This document shows positions 50,720 through 58,721 of a stretch of 64,000 nucleotides of DNA, piece after piece. Source of the stretch: WQXF01 sp031552825. GTDB lineage: Bacteria > Bacillota > Clostridia > Christensenellales > Aristaeellaceae. The DNA lies in assembly GCA_031552825.1 (NCBI GenBank), contig JAVBMD010000004.1, positions 1 to 64,000 of the forward strand. The letters run 5' to 3'. Within the stretch, counting starts at the first letter, position 1; each line of letters starts with the position of its first letter. The position numbers were made by a program, and so were the translations under genes. The notes beneath the pieces were generated by a model. It was given only the letters and a program-made list of their open reading frames with translations, was not told the origin of the DNA and did not search any database.

Positions 50720-51634
50720 CTATTCCGCCTCCCTTCTGCAAGCCGCTGCCTGCGCACGCCGCTGCCTGACGAGCGCAAGCCTGCGCCTGAGCGCGGGAAA
50801 GCTGAGCGCGGTAGCCACCAACAGCGCCGTGAGCAGCTTGACGCTATAGGCGGGCAAGTAGGTTTTGAGCACCAGCGCCACGATGGCGCGGTACAGAAGC
50901 GAACCCAGCACCGCCGCCAGCGTGCCGCGCAGGATGCCGCCGCCGCGCACCACTGCCTCGCCGATGATGAGCGAGGCCAGCGCAATCACCACCATCCCGG
51001 CTCCCATGCCGACATCGGCAAAGGGCTGCACCTGCGCCACCACCGCGCCGGACAAGCCGACAAACCCGTTGGCCAACGCAAGCGCGATGGCCTTGGTACG
51101 GTCGGTGCTGATGGAGGAGGCGCGCACCATGCGCTCGTTATCGCCGGTGGCGCGGATCGAAAGCCCTAAGCTGGTTTTGAAAAACACGTTGAGCGCCAGT
51201 ACCAATAGCGTCACCATCAAGGCGAGCAGCGCTACCCGGTGCCATCCGCCGCCGATCAGCGCCTCCAGCGGCGTGAACACCGTGGGCGTGCGCATCAGCG
51301 GCAGATTGCTTTTGCCGCCCATGATCCATAGATTGACCGAGTAGAGCCCGGTCATCACCAAGATGCCCGAGAGGATGGGCTGCACGCCGCACTTGGTAGA
51401 GAGCAGCGCAGTGCAAAGCCCGGCCGCGGCACCGGCAGCCATTCCGGCGAGCAGCCCCAGCGCCGGATGCCCGGCCAGCGTGCACAGTGTACCCACCACT
51501 GCGCCCAGCGTAAAGGAGCCTTCCACCGTTAGATCCGGCGCGTTGAGCACGCGGAATGAAATCATTACGCCCAGCGCGAGGATGCCATAGGCGAACCCCA
51601 GTTCTAACAGGGTGATGATCTCGCGGATTGACAT
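50720..51634 (-). CDS. trpY: ABC transporter permease of a TrpXYZ-type importer
   Basis: A 304-residue permease of the COG4120 group, related to BPD_transp_2 permeases. About eight hydrophobic segments are visible. The coupling loop is SIRATGDNERMVRASSISTD near residue 155, and LNAPDLTVEGSFTLGAV near residue 30 is a family landmark. It lies 27 nt after the binding-protein gene and directly before the ATPase, the standard order of such importers. The start follows GGAGGA. Confidence 0.82.
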   Translation of the reverse strand: MSIREIITLLELGFAYGILALGVMISFRVLNAPDLTVEGSFTLGAVVGTLCTLAGHPALGLLAGMAAGAAAGLCTALLSTKCGVQPILSGILVMTGLYSVNLWIMGGKSNLPLMRTPTVFTPLEALIGGGWHRVALLALMVTLLVLALNVFFKTSLGLSIRATGDNERMVRASSISTDRTKAIALALANGFVGLSGAVVAQVQPFADVGMGAGMVVIALASLIIGEAVVRGGGILRGTLAAVLGSLLYRAIVALVLKTYLPAYSVKLLTALLVATALSFPALRRRLALVRQRRAQAAACRREAE

Positions 51635-51661
51635 GGCGGATCCTCCTCTTTCGTATCCGAG

Positions 51662-52657
51662 TTATAGCGCTTCGCCGGTGCGCAGGCCGCGGACGTCCTC
51701 GGGCACCGCAATGCCCAGCGCTTCGGCGGTATCGAGGTTGACCATGCCCTGCACTTGGTCGAGCACCACGACCGGCATCTCGGCGATGGTGTTTCCATTC
51801 AAGTAATCGCGGATCATCGCGGCGGTGCGCTTGCCAAGTTCCTCATAGTTGATGCCCACGGTTGCCAGCCCGCCATCGGCAACCATCGTATCGGCGCCGA
51901 CGTAGACCGGCATCTTGCTCTCGATGCCGATGGCGGCATAGCTCGGCATCGCGGCGGCGACGGTATTGTCGTTGGAAGTGAAGCAGATATCGGCCTTGCC
52001 GACCAAGCTTTGCGCCGCTTGCGCTACCTCGGAGGTGGTGCTGACGATGGCTTCGACGGTGTTCAGCCCGTGCGCTTCACAATAGGCTTTGGCGGCCTTA
52101 ACGCCTGCCACCGAGTTGGCCTCCCCTGCGTTATAAAGCAGCCCGACGGTTTTGAAGCCCGGCGTCAGCCGTTCAGCCAGCGCCATTACCTTATCGACCG
52201 GCACGGCGTCGGATACCCCGGTGATCCGCTGATCGGTGACCGCTAGGTCGGTCACCAGCCCAGCTTCGATGGGATCGGTGACGGCGGTGAAGATGATATC
52301 AACCTCCTGCCCCTGTGCCGCGGCCACCGCGGCTTGGGCGCTGGGCGTCGTAATGGGTACCAGCAGTGTGCAGCCTTCGCCGACGAACTGATTGGCCAGC
52401 GTGGTCAGGTTGGCAAAATCGAACTGCGCGTTCTGGTACTTGAGTTCTATACGGTCGGCGATGCCGTATTCCTCCAACCCGGCGCGGATCGCCTTTTCGA
52501 TGATGCTCAGCGAAGGATGGTCGCCGAGTTGCAGCATGCCCACCTTCACCTTGGCGGGCGCATCGGCGGCAAGCGCGGAGAAGGTTAGGGCAGCGCACAG
52601 GCACAGCGCCAACGCGGCGGACAAGAGGCGAATCAAGCGGCTCTGATTTTTTTTCAT
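51662..52657 (-). CDS. trpX: ABC_sub_bind substrate-binding protein, probable tryptophan binder
   Basis: A 331-residue periplasmic-type binding protein of the ABC_sub_bind family (COG2984), which includes the tryptophan binder TrpX. The signal peptide ends FSALAADA, a signal-peptidase I type site; the cysteine at ALCLCAAL is too early for a normal lipobox. Family landmarks are VGMLQLGDHPSLSIIEKA near residue 42, VPITTPSAQAAVAA, DIIFTAVTDPIEAGLV near residue 125 and VGADTMVADGGLATVGINY near residue 258. GGAGG precedes the ATG at 52657. It is the first gene after a leader with the features of a TRAP-controlled attenuator, which is the main reason to propose tryptophan. Confidence 0.8.
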   Translation of the reverse strand: MKKNQSRLIRLLSAALALCLCAALTFSALAADAPAKVKVGMLQLGDHPSLSIIEKAIRAGLEEYGIADRIELKYQNAQFDFANLTTLANQFVGEGCTLLVPITTPSAQAAVAAAQGQEVDIIFTAVTDPIEAGLVTDLAVTDQRITGVSDAVPVDKVMALAERLTPGFKTVGLLYNAGEANSVAGVKAAKAYCEAHGLNTVEAIVSTTSEVAQAAQSLVGKADICFTSNDNTVAAAMPSYAAIGIESKMPVYVGADTMVADGGLATVGINYEELGKRTAAMIRDYLNGNTIAEMPVVVLDQVQGMVNLDTAEALGIAVPEDVRGLRTGEAL

Positions 52658-52714
52658 AGGGGTATCCTCCTTGCGTTGATTTTGTGGACGCTCTCCCCGC
52701 AGCTGTTTAGGAAT

Positions 52715-52746
52715 ACAAAAAACAGCCGGACAGACTGCCCGGCTGT
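52715..52746 (-). terminator. Attenuator terminator in the trpX leader
   Basis: On the minus strand ACAGCCGG and CCGGCTGT form an 8-bp stem around GCAGTCTGT, followed by TTTTTT. It lies 57 bases before the trpX start codon, inside the transcribed leader, so it can only act as an attenuator of the operon. Confidence 0.85.
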
Positions 52747-52850
52747 GCATCAATACAAAACACACATCCTCGGCTCGTCTCATCTACGCTCTGCTGCCGC
52801 GCAAGCCCGGCAAAAGCCGAATTGCGCGCTGGGGAACTCATCTCATCTTG
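52719..52850 (-). promoter_or_regulatory. Candidate TRAP-responsive leader RNA of trpXYZ
   Basis: Read 5' to 3' on the minus strand, the leader opens with AAG-at-GAG-at-GAG (52849-52837). A stem-loop follows (CGCGCAA/TTGCGCG outer, CGGC/GCCG inner, about 52797-52829). Then come CAG-ca-GAG-cg-TAG-at (52796-52782) and GAG-ac-GAG-cc-GAG (52781-52769), and finally the terminator. Seven perfect (G/U)AG triplets and two near-matches all keep a strict 5-nt period with 2-nt spacers, which is the known spacing for TRAP binding. A CGGCT in the stem-loop (52819-52815) could pair with AGCCG of the terminator 5' arm as an antiterminator. No T-box sequence is present. Confidence 0.75.
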
Positions 52851-52855
52851 CGGGT

Positions 52856-52884
52856 AGGATAGCACACATCGGCACGCGTGTCAA
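52856..52884 (-). promoter_or_regulatory. Promoter of the trpXYZ operon
   Basis: TTGACA (52884-52879), a 17-nt spacer and TATCCT (52861-52856) on the minus strand. The expected transcription start near 52849 puts the first TRAP-type triplet at the very 5' end of the RNA. Confidence 0.75.
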
Positions 52885-52973
52885 GGCAAAAAATTCGTGA
52901 CGCAAACGTTCTTGATCGCGATCCTCAATTGCGCGGCTTCGCTGGGGCGGCGCTTTTCGGAATCGCCGAAACG

Positions 52974-53002
52974 TTGACAATCCAGCGTTTGCGTGCGATA
53001 AT
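52974..53002 (+). promoter_or_regulatory. Promoter of tRNA-Arg
   Basis: TTGACA (52974-52979), a 17-nt spacer and GATAAT (52997-53002), 64 bases upstream of the tRNA. Confidence 0.75.
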
Positions 53003-53065
53003 TGCAAATGCGCATGCGCCGATAGCGCAGCAGGATGGAGCCTCCGCCTTCGAAGCGCGCCATAT

Positions 53066-53142
53066 GTTCCCGTAGCTCAGTCGGATAGAGCGACCGCCTC
53101 CTAAGCGGTAGGCCGTGAGTTCGAATCTCGCCGGGAACGCCA
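53066..53142 (+). tRNA. tRNA-Arg (anticodon CCT)
   Basis: Full cloverleaf: acceptor GTTCCCG/CGGGAAC, D arm with GCTC/GAGC, anticodon stem ACCGC/GCGGT with loop CTCCTAA giving anticodon CCT (reads AGG), T arm with GTTCGAATC, discriminator G73 and an encoded CCA. Confidence 0.95.
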
Positions 53143-53144
53143 TC

Positions 53145-53194
53145 CGGGACTTTGAAAGCCTTGATTTATCAGGCTTGCGGAGTCTCGTTTTTTC
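53145..53194 (+). terminator. Terminator of tRNA-Arg
   Basis: CGGGACT and AGTCTCG form an outer stem enclosing the AAGCCT/AGGCTT hairpin, followed by TTTTTT. Confidence 0.6.
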
Positions 53195-53248
53195 ATCTCC
53201 CGTTCAGCTTGCTAAACATTTTGGTATCGCATAGACAAACAAAATCCG

Positions 53249-53296
53249 AACCCGTCACGACAGTTCAACGCTGTCGGTGACGGGTTCGGATTCTTG
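53249..53296 (-). terminator. Terminator of the PTAE-repeat surface protein gene
   Basis: AATCCGAACCCGTCAC and GTGACGGGTTCGGATT form a 16-bp stem with an inner GACAG/CTGTC hairpin; on the minus strand a TTTTG tract follows. It lies 42 bases after the stop of the large minus-strand gene. Confidence 0.8.
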
Positions 53297-53337
53297 CTGT
53301 GATACAGAGGTGCGAACGATTCGCTACCAGCGCTTCG

Positions 53338-56300
53338 CTACGATTTTACACGGCGCTTGTTAGCGATAAGGATCAGAAGGCCAATCGCGACCAGCATGAT
53401 TCCGCCGCCAATGGGGAGGATCAGCCGATCAGCGGTTTGCCCCGTTGCGCCGAGCACCCTGTTCATGGGGGAAGTGGTGGCTTTCACGCCGTCCGATCCA
53501 CTCGGCTTGGGTGTTTTGGTAGGCTGTTGTGCTGCCGGTGCGGCGGGCGCAAGCGTTGGCTCCGCCGTGGGTGCGACGGTCGGCTCTGATGTGGGTGCGG
53601 CGGTAGGTTCAGCCGTGGGTACAGCAGTTGGCTCTGCCGTGGGTTCAGCGGTAGGTTCAGCCGTGGGTACAGCGGTCGGCGCTGCCGTAGGTTCAGCGGT
53701 AGGCTCTGACGTGGGTTCAGCGGTAGGCTCTGCCGTAGGCTCGGCAGTGGGTTCGGCGGTCGGCTCTGCCGTGGGTTCGGCGGTCGGCTCTGCCGTGGGT
53801 TCAGCGGTCGGCGCTGCCGTGGGTTCAGCGGTAGGAGCTACCGTGGGTTCGGCGGTAGGCGCTGCCGTAGGCTCCGCTGTAGGTTCTGCCGTGGGTTCGG
53901 TGGTCGGCTCTGCCGTGGGTTCAGCGGTCGGTGCTGCCGTAGGTTCGGCGGGCGGCTCTGCCGTGGGTTCAGCGGTCGGCTCTGCCGTGGGTTCAGCGGT
54001 CGGTGCTGCCGTAGGTACGGCGGTCGGCTCTGCCGTGGGTTCAGCGGTAGGCTCTGCCGTGGGTTCAGCGGTAGGTTCAGCCGTGGGTACAGAAGTTGGC
54101 TCTGCCGTGGGTTCAGCGGTCGGCGCTGCCGTAGGTTCAGCGGTAGGCTCTGCCGTGGGTTCAGCGGTAGGTTCTGCCGTGGGTACGGCGGTGGGTTCTG
54201 CCGAGGGATCCGCCGAATCCTGCAGCGTAAACTTTTGCTTGGCGGGGGTGAACGCGGTAGCTATAGAGGCCCCGGCGCTGCCGGTCGGCGCGTCATAAAA
54301 GGTAGCGTTGGCGGTAAAAATGTTGTAGGCAACCTGATTTACCCACGTGCTATCAGCGGTAGACGGCGCTTTTAGCGAGCCGGAGAGCACGAGGGTATAA
54401 CCCGGCGCTAGACGCTTGCCGTTCAGCTGCAGCAGGAAGGAGTTGGCGGTGGCCAAAGCGCCGTCCTGCGCAAACGCGCCATCCGCGCCGGTGCGCTCGA
54501 TCCCGCTGCCGTTGTAGCTGGGATCGCCCTTTAAACTATATTGCAAGGAGTAGGCGGAGTCGTATCCCTCCGCAGCGGTTATGTCCTCACCGGTATCATT
54601 GAGCACTGAGACTTGCAGATCGCTTAGCTTGGCGTTCCATTCGCTGCCGACAAGATCGCCGACATGCGGCAAAATGTCGAGGAAGCAGATGTCGCCCAAG
54701 TAGGTGTTCCCGATGTTTTCTAGGCGGAGCTGAAACTTGCCGATTCCGCCGAGCGGCACGGTGGCCTCCGCGCCAGGGGTGTTGACGTTTTGCCAGCTGC
54801 CGTCTTCGCCGACGGAATTGTTGAACAGCAGCGAGCTTACCTGCATTTCGCGGCTGGCTGCAACGGTGAAGTTGGTGGTGGCGCCGGGGAAGCGCAAATT
54901 CGTGGTGACCGCATTGCCGTCAAAGTCGTCGCTGTCGAGGTACAACGGGGACGGCAGGGTCGTGTAAATCAGGTTGTTGGGGATTCTGGACGTGCCAAAG
55001 ATCAGCCCGGCGCTGCCCGGATATCCCTTGCCGTCGGTTCTCGCCATCGAGTACGTGCCGGCGGGGGTGGTCGACTTGAGCTGGAACTTGAGCGGCATCA
55101 GGTACACGTCCGCTGCGTAGCCATGCGAGCGCCCGACGCTCATTTTGGGCACCGTAATCGCGTACACGGTTTTGCCGCCGATGGTACGTTCCTCGATGGT
55201 TGCCTGTCCCAGCGAGACGCCGCCCTTGGACACGATAGGCGTTTGGGTTGGGTCGAACGTCAGAAAGCTCGGCGGAACGATCAGTATCACCGGATCCACC
55301 CAGTTGTCGCACGAGTAGTTGTTGCTGTTATAAAACTTAACATCCGCCGTCAGTTCGGCACCGGGCGCCAAGGTGCCGCTTTGGTTGGCGGGCCAAACGA
55401 AGCTAGTGACCGGCGTGGGCGAGTTTTCACCATAGAATACCGTTTGGCAGGAGCCGCCCGACTTGGTGATTGTAAAGGTGCTGCCCTGCACCGCCGCGTT
55501 TTTGTGGGTATCCGGCTGGGACTCGTTGTCCCACGAAAGCGTCGCGGTGGTGTGCGATCGATCGTTGTGCAGGATATTTGTCGTGCCATCCGGGAAGTAT
55601 CCGCCATCCCACGAGCGGTAGAAGAATTGATATTCGGTCTCTGCGCCGAAGGGCAGCGCCCGCACCGGCGTCGCGGCGCCGGATTTCAGGTCGGCCAGCG
55701 TATCGTCTGGATTGTCCAGCGGATAGATGCGCAGCGTGTCAATATACTCGCCGGGCTGTAATGCAAGATCGCTGATCGGGTAGGAGGTGCTGCCGCCCGC
55801 AGGCGCGGTAACGCTGGTGTACTTTGTCACCTCGCCGCGATCCGTGCCGCCGTTCGCGCTTTTGATGGTGAATACCAGCTGATGCTTGAAGGGCACGCCC
55901 TTGCTGACCAGTGTTATGGAGGAGATGAGGGCCTTTTTTTCGGAAGCGTCGTTGTACCAAGTGAAGCAGGTATTGGGAATCGCGTCGCCGCCATTGTTGG
56001 CAAAGCCATAGCTTTGCTGGTAGGGAGTCGGCTTGCTCGTGGGGATGCTCACGCAGGGATCCCATCCCCCTGCCGACAGGCTGGTGGGCTTCATGTGTAC
56101 GGTGTTTTCCGTGATTTTGAAGACCTGGGGCGTCGCCAATTTGATCGTTGGCTGGCTTTGCCCTGCCAACGTGTACTCGGCGTAGACATTCAGCGTGACC
56201 TGATCGCCGACGGAAAAGGCGGAGGACGGGAAGGTCATTTTCATGCTCTTCACTTTGAAGTTGCGTGTGCTGTATATTAAATCATTGGTTGACCAACCGG

Positions 56301-57855
56301 TACGAACCGCGCCGTCCTCTTCGGCTTGACCGAGGGTATAGATGATTTTTCCATTGCCGTCATCGACGCCTGCTGCAGCGGTGGTTCCTTCGGCGGCTAT
56401 GTTGCTCACTATGGCGCCTACGGGATACTCAAAGATGATTTTTAGCGTGGAGCCGGGCAGGTTGCGCCAAAACGGCGAAACCAGATCGGAGTTTTTCTCG
56501 TCGGTAAAGCTAAATGTCAGCGTGACCTCCTTGCCTAAGGGAACATCGGTCGCAGGAATCTTTGACAGGGCGATTGTGCGCTGATCCGTCGTGGAGGAGA
56601 GGACTGAAAGCTGCTTAGGCGGAGATTGCATTTGTTCTGCGGTTGCTTCTACCGTGGCGAGCGCCGTGCAGTCGGCTACCCAGCCGTCAAAAGTCGTGTG
56701 GTCAAAGGGGAAGTTCACGGTAAAGCTTCCGGCGCTGCCATAGTTGCCCGATACGGTAAAGGAAACCGTAATTTGGTCGCCGAGCGTTTCTACCTGCAGA
56801 TCCGTCGCGGCGGGCGGCAGCAGGATATGCCCCGCTTCTGCCTGCGCGCTGGGTTGGGTGAAGTAGTGCAAGCCGTTTGCGTTTTTTAGCGTCACGGCGA
56901 TCTTGGTGGCGGCTGTGTCGGCTTTGATGGTATAGGTGCCTGCGACTTGCAGCAGCGCCGCGTTGTTGCGCGTGGTTTCGTACTTGGCGGCGTTGCCGGA
57001 GGTTAGCGCGGTGATTTGGACGGTTTCGGTGACGGGCGGGGCTTTGAGGCTTGTGCGCGCCTTATCCGGCTGTGAATCCGCCGTGCCCGAGTTTTGAATG
57101 GTCAACTCGCTGGACAGCGCTTGATCGCCCGCCTCCACCGTGGCGCTGATCTCGGCCAGCGTCTCTCCGGCATCCGGAGAGCTGTCCTGACGGAAGGGAA
57201 GGAACAGCTGGATGTCGGCCATAGCGTCCTGCGCGGTGCCCTCTACATGAAAGCGATAGGTAAATTGTTGCAGCGGATCGACGGTGTCGTCCGGATCAAC
57301 AACCAATTCCGGCGTGCTACAGCGCAGTCCGGCGGGCAGGCGTACCAGTCCGGCAGCGGCTTCCGTTGGAAAATAAAAGCGGTTGCGCCCATGATTGTCC
57401 ACGCGTATACTGATCCACATGTCTGCGCTTTGCCCCTCTAAAGCGCAGGACAGAACGAGGCTCAGGCGGTCATCGGTGGCAGCGGAGAACCCCTCCTTCT
57501 CCTTCGCGTAGGAGAGGTCGACGCCGAGCAGTGACGCGCCTGCCGAGGAAGGTTCTTCGGCGTGCCGCGTGGGATCCGGCTCCGCAATGATCGCCTCCTC
57601 CGTTGGGGCGGGCGTCAAGGGGAGCTCGGTGGCGGGTACTTCGCCGCTATCCTGCGGCGGAAGTGTGGCCACCGGTTGTGAGGCGGCATCGGTAGGATCC
57701 GGCGATGCGAAGATGGTTGGTTCCGGCAAAGGCTGTTCGAGCGCTAGGGCGGGTAACTGGTGCGCGAGGCTGGTTGCGAAAAAGCCGACGCATAGCAGCA
57801 GCGCCGCAATTCTGCGTGCCTTTTGCTTAAGGTTTGTGGAGATAGGTTTGGGCAT
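53338..57855 (-). CDS. Large surface protein with PTAE repeats and wall/membrane anchor
   Basis: A 1505-residue secreted protein. A signal peptide (about residues 1-40, ending LPALALEQ) is followed by about 1150 residues of beta-rich, Thr/Ser-rich domains with weak mutual similarity, such as VTLTFSFTDEKNSDLV, YSTRNFKVKSMKMTFPSSAF and GKFQLRLENIGNTYLGD. A stalk of PTAE-type four-residue repeats occupies about 220 residues. The C terminus has LGATGQT, a hydrophobic helix (ILPIGGGIMLVAIGLLILIA) and KRR, the layout of a sortase sorting signal with LGATG in place of LPXTG. A sortase gene lies 0.9 kb upstream. The start at 57855 follows AGGAGG. An adhesin or fibre role is likely. Confidence 0.78.
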   Translation of the reverse strand: MPKPISTNLKQKARRIAALLLCVGFFATSLAHQLPALALEQPLPEPTIFASPDPTDAASQPVATLPPQDSGEVPATELPLTPAPTEEAIIAEPDPTRHAEEPSSAGASLLGVDLSYAKEKEGFSAATDDRLSLVLSCALEGQSADMWISIRVDNHGRNRFYFPTEAAAGLVRLPAGLRCSTPELVVDPDDTVDPLQQFTYRFHVEGTAQDAMADIQLFLPFRQDSSPDAGETLAEISATVEAGDQALSSELTIQNSGTADSQPDKARTSLKAPPVTETVQITALTSGNAAKYETTRNNAALLQVAGTYTIKADTAATKIAVTLKNANGLHYFTQPSAQAEAGHILLPPAATDLQVETLGDQITVSFTVSGNYGSAGSFTVNFPFDHTTFDGWVADCTALATVEATAEQMQSPPKQLSVLSSTTDQRTIALSKIPATDVPLGKEVTLTFSFTDEKNSDLVSPFWRNLPGSTLKIIFEYPVGAIVSNIAAEGTTAAAGVDDGNGKIIYTLGQAEEDGAVRTGWSTNDLIYSTRNFKVKSMKMTFPSSAFSVGDQVTLNVYAEYTLAGQSQPTIKLATPQVFKITENTVHMKPTSLSAGGWDPCVSIPTSKPTPYQQSYGFANNGGDAIPNTCFTWYNDASEKKALISSITLVSKGVPFKHQLVFTIKSANGGTDRGEVTKYTSVTAPAGGSTSYPISDLALQPGEYIDTLRIYPLDNPDDTLADLKSGAATPVRALPFGAETEYQFFYRSWDGGYFPDGTTNILHNDRSHTTATLSWDNESQPDTHKNAAVQGSTFTITKSGGSCQTVFYGENSPTPVTSFVWPANQSGTLAPGAELTADVKFYNSNNYSCDNWVDPVILIVPPSFLTFDPTQTPIVSKGGVSLGQATIEERTIGGKTVYAITVPKMSVGRSHGYAADVYLMPLKFQLKSTTPAGTYSMARTDGKGYPGSAGLIFGTSRIPNNLIYTTLPSPLYLDSDDFDGNAVTTNLRFPGATTNFTVAASREMQVSSLLFNNSVGEDGSWQNVNTPGAEATVPLGGIGKFQLRLENIGNTYLGDICFLDILPHVGDLVGSEWNAKLSDLQVSVLNDTGEDITAAEGYDSAYSLQYSLKGDPSYNGSGIERTGADGAFAQDGALATANSFLLQLNGKRLAPGYTLVLSGSLKAPSTADSTWVNQVAYNIFTANATFYDAPTGSAGASIATAFTPAKQKFTLQDSADPSAEPTAVPTAEPTAEPTAEPTAEPTAAPTAEPTAEPTSVPTAEPTAEPTAEPTAEPTAEPTAVPTAAPTAEPTAEPTAEPTAEPPAEPTAAPTAEPTAEPTTEPTAEPTAEPTAAPTAEPTVAPTAEPTAAPTAEPTAEPTAEPTAEPTAEPTAEPTAEPTAEPTSEPTAEPTAAPTAVPTAEPTAEPTAEPTAVPTAEPTAAPTSEPTVAPTAEPTLAPAAPAAQQPTKTPKPSGSDGVKATTSPMNRVLGATGQTADRLILPIGGGIMLVAIGLLILIANKRRVKS
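53547..54208 (-). repeat. 12-bp repeats encoding the PTAE stalk
   Basis: About 55 tandem 12-bp units (sense strand near GAACCCACGGCA) encode Pro-Thr-Ala-Glu with Val, Ala or Ser variants. The regular period and silent differences suggest slippage-driven length variation. Confidence 0.9.
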
Positions 57856-57914
57856 GGGATATCCTCCTAATCGTAAACAATTCGTGGGCAACTATACATC
57901 CGGGGTAGAAAAAA

Positions 57915-57936
57915 AGACGTTACGTACGTTACGTCG
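57915..57936. promoter_or_regulatory. Palindromic tandem repeat, candidate Crp/Fnr-type operator
   Basis: Two direct copies of ACGTTACGT (57917-57925, 57926-57934) also form a 20-bp palindrome with only two mismatches. It lies 62 bases before the surface-protein gene and 65 bases before the Crp/Fnr gene, in the middle of their divergent region. Confidence 0.55.
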
Positions 57937-57998
57937 CAATATTAACTCATATTTAAGCTGTCGTTTTCCCATAGTTTTCGCGAAGAGGAATTGGACGC

Positions 57999-58691
57999 AT
58001 GTACGAAAAGTATCATTCGGTTTTACGAAAAAGCGGCTTGTTTCGGGGGATACCCTTGGCGCTTGTAGAGAGAGCCATGCAGGAGATGGAGTTATTCATT
58101 ACGGCGTATCGAAAGCGAGACATCATCGTCACGGAAGGGAATCCGCTCGCGCAATGCGGGTTCATGCTCTCAGGAGAGGCAGCCTATGTGAAATATACCG
58201 CGAGCGGCGACCGGACGCTGGTGGAACACATTGGGGCGGGCAGGCTCTTTGGGGAGGTGCTGCTTTTCTCGACGGCGCCCAAGCTTTGGCCGGCCACCCT
58301 AGTGGCGCGCACGGACTGCGCGGTTTTGTTTATTCCGGCGGAATGGATGCTGGGGCAGAAGACTTTGCCCTACCTGCCGTATCATCAGATGATGGCCAAC
58401 ACGCTGGAGGCGATTTGCGACCGTACCGTGAGCCTGTTCGATTTTTTGGGTTGCTTCAAAACCAGAACGATTCGCGGAAAAATCAGCAGCTATCTGTATC
58501 AACAATACCTTGCCGGCAAAAGCACGGTCATCGAATTGCCGTTCGACCGTGACGAATGGGCGGATCTGTTGTTCGTTCCCCGCCCCTCCCTCTCCAGGGA
58601 GCTTTCCAACATGAAAAAAGACGGGCTGATCGACTACTACAAATCCTCCATACACATTTTGAATATCAGAGGATTGCAGCTTCAGGGCTAG
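57999..58691 (+). CDS. Crp/Fnr family transcriptional regulator
   Basis: A 230-residue regulator. A cyclic-nucleotide-binding-type beta-roll (residues about 10-120, with GNPLAQCGFMLSGEAAYVKY and GAGRLFGEVLLFS) is joined by a long helix to a C-terminal winged helix (DEWADLLFVPRPSLSRELSNMKK near residue 190). There is no N-terminal Cys cluster for an iron-sulfur centre, so it is not an Fnr oxygen sensor, and the effector is unknown. The start follows AGAGGAAT. It is divergent from the surface-protein gene and 30 nt before the sortase gene, and probably controls both. Confidence 0.85.
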   Translation: MYEKYHSVLRKSGLFRGIPLALVERAMQEMELFITAYRKRDIIVTEGNPLAQCGFMLSGEAAYVKYTASGDRTLVEHIGAGRLFGEVLLFSTAPKLWPATLVARTDCAVLFIPAEWMLGQKTLPYLPYHQMMANTLEAICDRTVSLFDFLGCFKTRTIRGKISSYLYQQYLAGKSTVIELPFDRDEWADLLFVPRPSLSRELSNMKKDGLIDYYKSSIHILNIRGLQLQG

Positions 58692-58721
58692 GGCCACAAA
58701 AGGCATACGGAGGATAAACCG

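Noticed and set aside
52719..52850. T-box riboswitch upstream of trpX
   Set aside because: A T-box would need a specifier loop and the conserved T-box antiterminator sequence. Neither is present, while the 5-nt-periodic (G/U)AG triplets are.
53547..54208. Regular short repeats suggesting a CRISPR array
   Set aside because: The 12-bp period has no spacers and keeps an open reading frame on the minus strand; it is a protein-coding repeat.
53357..54298. A plus-strand frame rich in Val-Gly-Ser repeats
   Set aside because: It is the complement of the PTAE repeat region of the large surface protein, and lacks a ribosome site and any independent features.
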